This document shows positions 8,401 to 8,636 of a stretch of 8,636 nt of DNA, piece by piece (position 1 is the stretch's first letter; the number at the start of each line of letters is the position of its first letter). The DNA comes from Planctomycetaceae bacterium. Lineage in GTDB: Bacteria > Planctomycetota > Planctomycetia > Pirellulales > Pirellulaceae. The stretch spans positions 32,845 to 41,480 of the forward strand of contig PAJC01000027.1 of NCBI GenBank assembly GCA_002705165.1, in the 5' to 3' direction. The notes below the pieces were generated by a model, which worked only from the letters and a program-made list of their open reading frames with translations, was not told where the DNA came from and made no database searches. The translations under genes were made by a program, and so were the position numbers.

Positions 8401-8615
8401 AGCTGAATGCTACGATCGCCGAACAAATAGCATACGGATGGCAGCTGGCGTATGGACGTGCACCTACTCGCGAAGAAGTTCAACTTTCGATTGAGTTTAT
8501 TGAGCAACAGTTGGTATTGCTGATTAACTCTAAAAATGAATCACCATTTGAGCAGGCGATGACGAATTACTGTCAGGCATTGCTGACCTCAAATCAGTTC
8601 CTTTATATGGAATGA
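5475..8615 (+). CDS. Planctomycete cytochrome c / DUF1549 / DUF1553 protein
   Basis: This 1046-residue protein has the PSCyt1-DUF1549(PSCyt2)-DUF1553(PSD1) architecture characteristic of Planctomycetes; the biochemical role is unknown, though a c-type heme redox function is expected outside the cytoplasm. A signal peptide covers about residues 1-22 (hydrophobic FILMALLLSVPIV, then NADEG). The cytochrome-like domain (about 24-115) has CYDCH at 40-44 and GEMPPG at 89-94, whose Met91 could be the second heme ligand. DUF1549 (about 155-375) contains GERWGRHWLDVAGYADSEG and a second CxxCH, CAQCH at 348-352. A charged, probably helical segment spans about 392-500. DUF1553 starts near 560 (RWLTSGRHPLVARVLVNRFW) and continues to about 775 (NSTVATQSLMMMNSDF). 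A beta-rich module of about 185 residues (about 785-970) intervenes before the C-terminal part (AYGRAPTREE to QALLTSNQFLYME). The ATG at 5475 is preferred because it precedes the signal peptide; no ribosome site is evident. The next gene starts 4 bp after the stop. Confidence 0.95.
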   Translation: MNRHHCFILMALLLSVPIVTNADEGLTFEKHIRPIFRAHCYDCHGAEKEVKSELDLRLVRLMEKGGEFGPALVKGKPDESYLLERMVNGEMPPGSHRVPEDQIATIRQWIAEGAKTARPEPATIGPGLGITFEERSYWAFQAIQRPEVPIVQNAGRVRTPIDALLLAKMEPHHLSFAQDADKPSLLRRASLALTGLPPTAEELRAFLEDQSSEAWISVIDRLLDSPQYGERWGRHWLDVAGYADSEGSSNNDANRQWAYKYRDWVIKAIGSDMPLDQFITWQLAGDELVEPPYKNMSASEIEKLTATGYLRMASDGTGQGDNEEKRNQVVIDTVKIVSTGLLGMSVGCAQCHDHRYDPISHEDYYRMRAVFEPALNPKRWKVPGNRAVSLYTDEDHAKAAEIEAKAQEMVTARNAKQTEYMDLALAAELEKIEASLREPLETAYRTAGDKRTDEQKELLATNPNIGNLSTGVLYQYNQGHADELKKLDADIGTLRATKPVHEYVRALTKQIPEVDPTFLFYRGDYRQPQQEINPGGLTVAAPSDSPFVIKDNPEGAATTGRRLQYARWLTSGRHPLVARVLVNRFWMHHFGTGIVDTPGEFGRLGSLPTQPEVLDWLADEFMAKGWSLKHLHRVIMTSTVYMQQSKRTLDADQIDGGNQMYSHFPVKRLDAEAIRDSILAVSGKLDSTSFGAPVMVGKDTSGQVIINGDTQRRSIYLQMKRTEPVALLKAFDAPAMEINCTKRDNSTVATQSLMMMNSDFILKFAGSFAVRLNQEAQGKTESSVIEGLNVELGENALENSNPWSYGYGEIGDATEGELAKVAFTHFPFFGGNTWKGGEKLPDDKIGFSFLNHTSGHTASQGFSPIRRWTSPITGKIQIKGNLQHPSDNGDGVRLTLYSSRLGQAGQWSAKTGGADYDVIVDVEAGDRIDAVVDMVENYTSDSFSNVYTITQLESDIATVWVSDKEFHGPLEKSEYELNATIAEQIAYGWQLAYGRAPTREEVQLSIEFIEQQLVLLINSKNESPFEQAMTNYCQALLTSNQFLYME

Positions 8616-8619
8616 GATA

Positions 8620-8636
8620 ATGACCGAACAAGGTAA
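8620..8636 (+). CDS. Start of the next gene, probably DUF1501 (only five full codons visible)
   Basis: ATG at 8620 opens a frame reading MTEQG to the window edge, four bases after the preceding stop. Such tight spacing implies translational coupling in one transcript. In Planctomycetes the gene after a cytochrome/DUF1549/DUF1553 gene is very often a DUF1501 gene, so that is the best guess. The visible residues alone cannot prove it. Confidence 0.5.

Noticed and set aside
8612..8620. ATG at 8612 overlapping the cytochrome stop as start of the next gene
   Set aside because: That frame reads ATG AGA TAA and stops at once; the ATG at 8620 stays open to the window end.

Overview
The window looks like a chromosomal segment of a planctomycete, probably Planctomycetaceae or a relative. 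The evidence is its gene families: a DUF1501 protein, a Tat-type Gfo/Idh/MocA oxidoreductase, a secreted sulfatase, and a large cytochrome c/DUF1549/DUF1553 protein. This combination is typical of Planctomycetes and some Verrucomicrobia/Lentisphaerae. Base composition is balanced, Shine-Dalgarno sites are weak or absent, and all genes lie on the + strand. The assignment rests on recognised protein signatures, not on a database search.

Layout: (1) Bases 1-1008 are the 3' part of a DUF1501 gene whose start lies upstream of the window. (2) 52 bp later, 1061-2359 encodes a Gfo/Idh/MocA family oxidoreductase with a twin-arginine leader. (3) A strong intrinsic terminator hairpin (2380-2430) closes this first transcription unit. 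(4) 2465-5269 encodes a 934-residue exported protein with two complete sulfatase-like domains joined by a short Lys/Ala/Pro-rich linker. The first domain has a canonical formylglycine motif (CAASR). The second has CRSSL, which lacks both the usual Pro/Ala and the Arg. (5) A 205-bp gap follows, with an imperfect hairpin directly after the sulfatase stop and no gene. (6) 5475-8615 encodes a 1046-residue exported protein with two CxxCH motifs and DUF1549 and DUF1553 regions; a beta-rich module appears to interrupt DUF1553. (7) Four bases later the next gene starts at 8620. Only five full codons are visible; by family habit it is probably another DUF1501 gene.

Working together (inference): the products all appear to act outside the cytoplasm. 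The sulfatase would remove sulfate esters from a sulfated polysaccharide. The oxidoreductase would act on a sugar or sugar derivative. The cytochrome-like protein and its DUF1501 partners form a recurrent planctomycete pair of unknown biochemistry. No CRISPR array, tRNA, rRNA, insertion sequence or phage gene was seen. The least ordinary points are the double-sulfatase fusion with its degenerate second active-site motif, a G7 tract at the domain junction, and a hairpin very close upstream of the sulfatase start.
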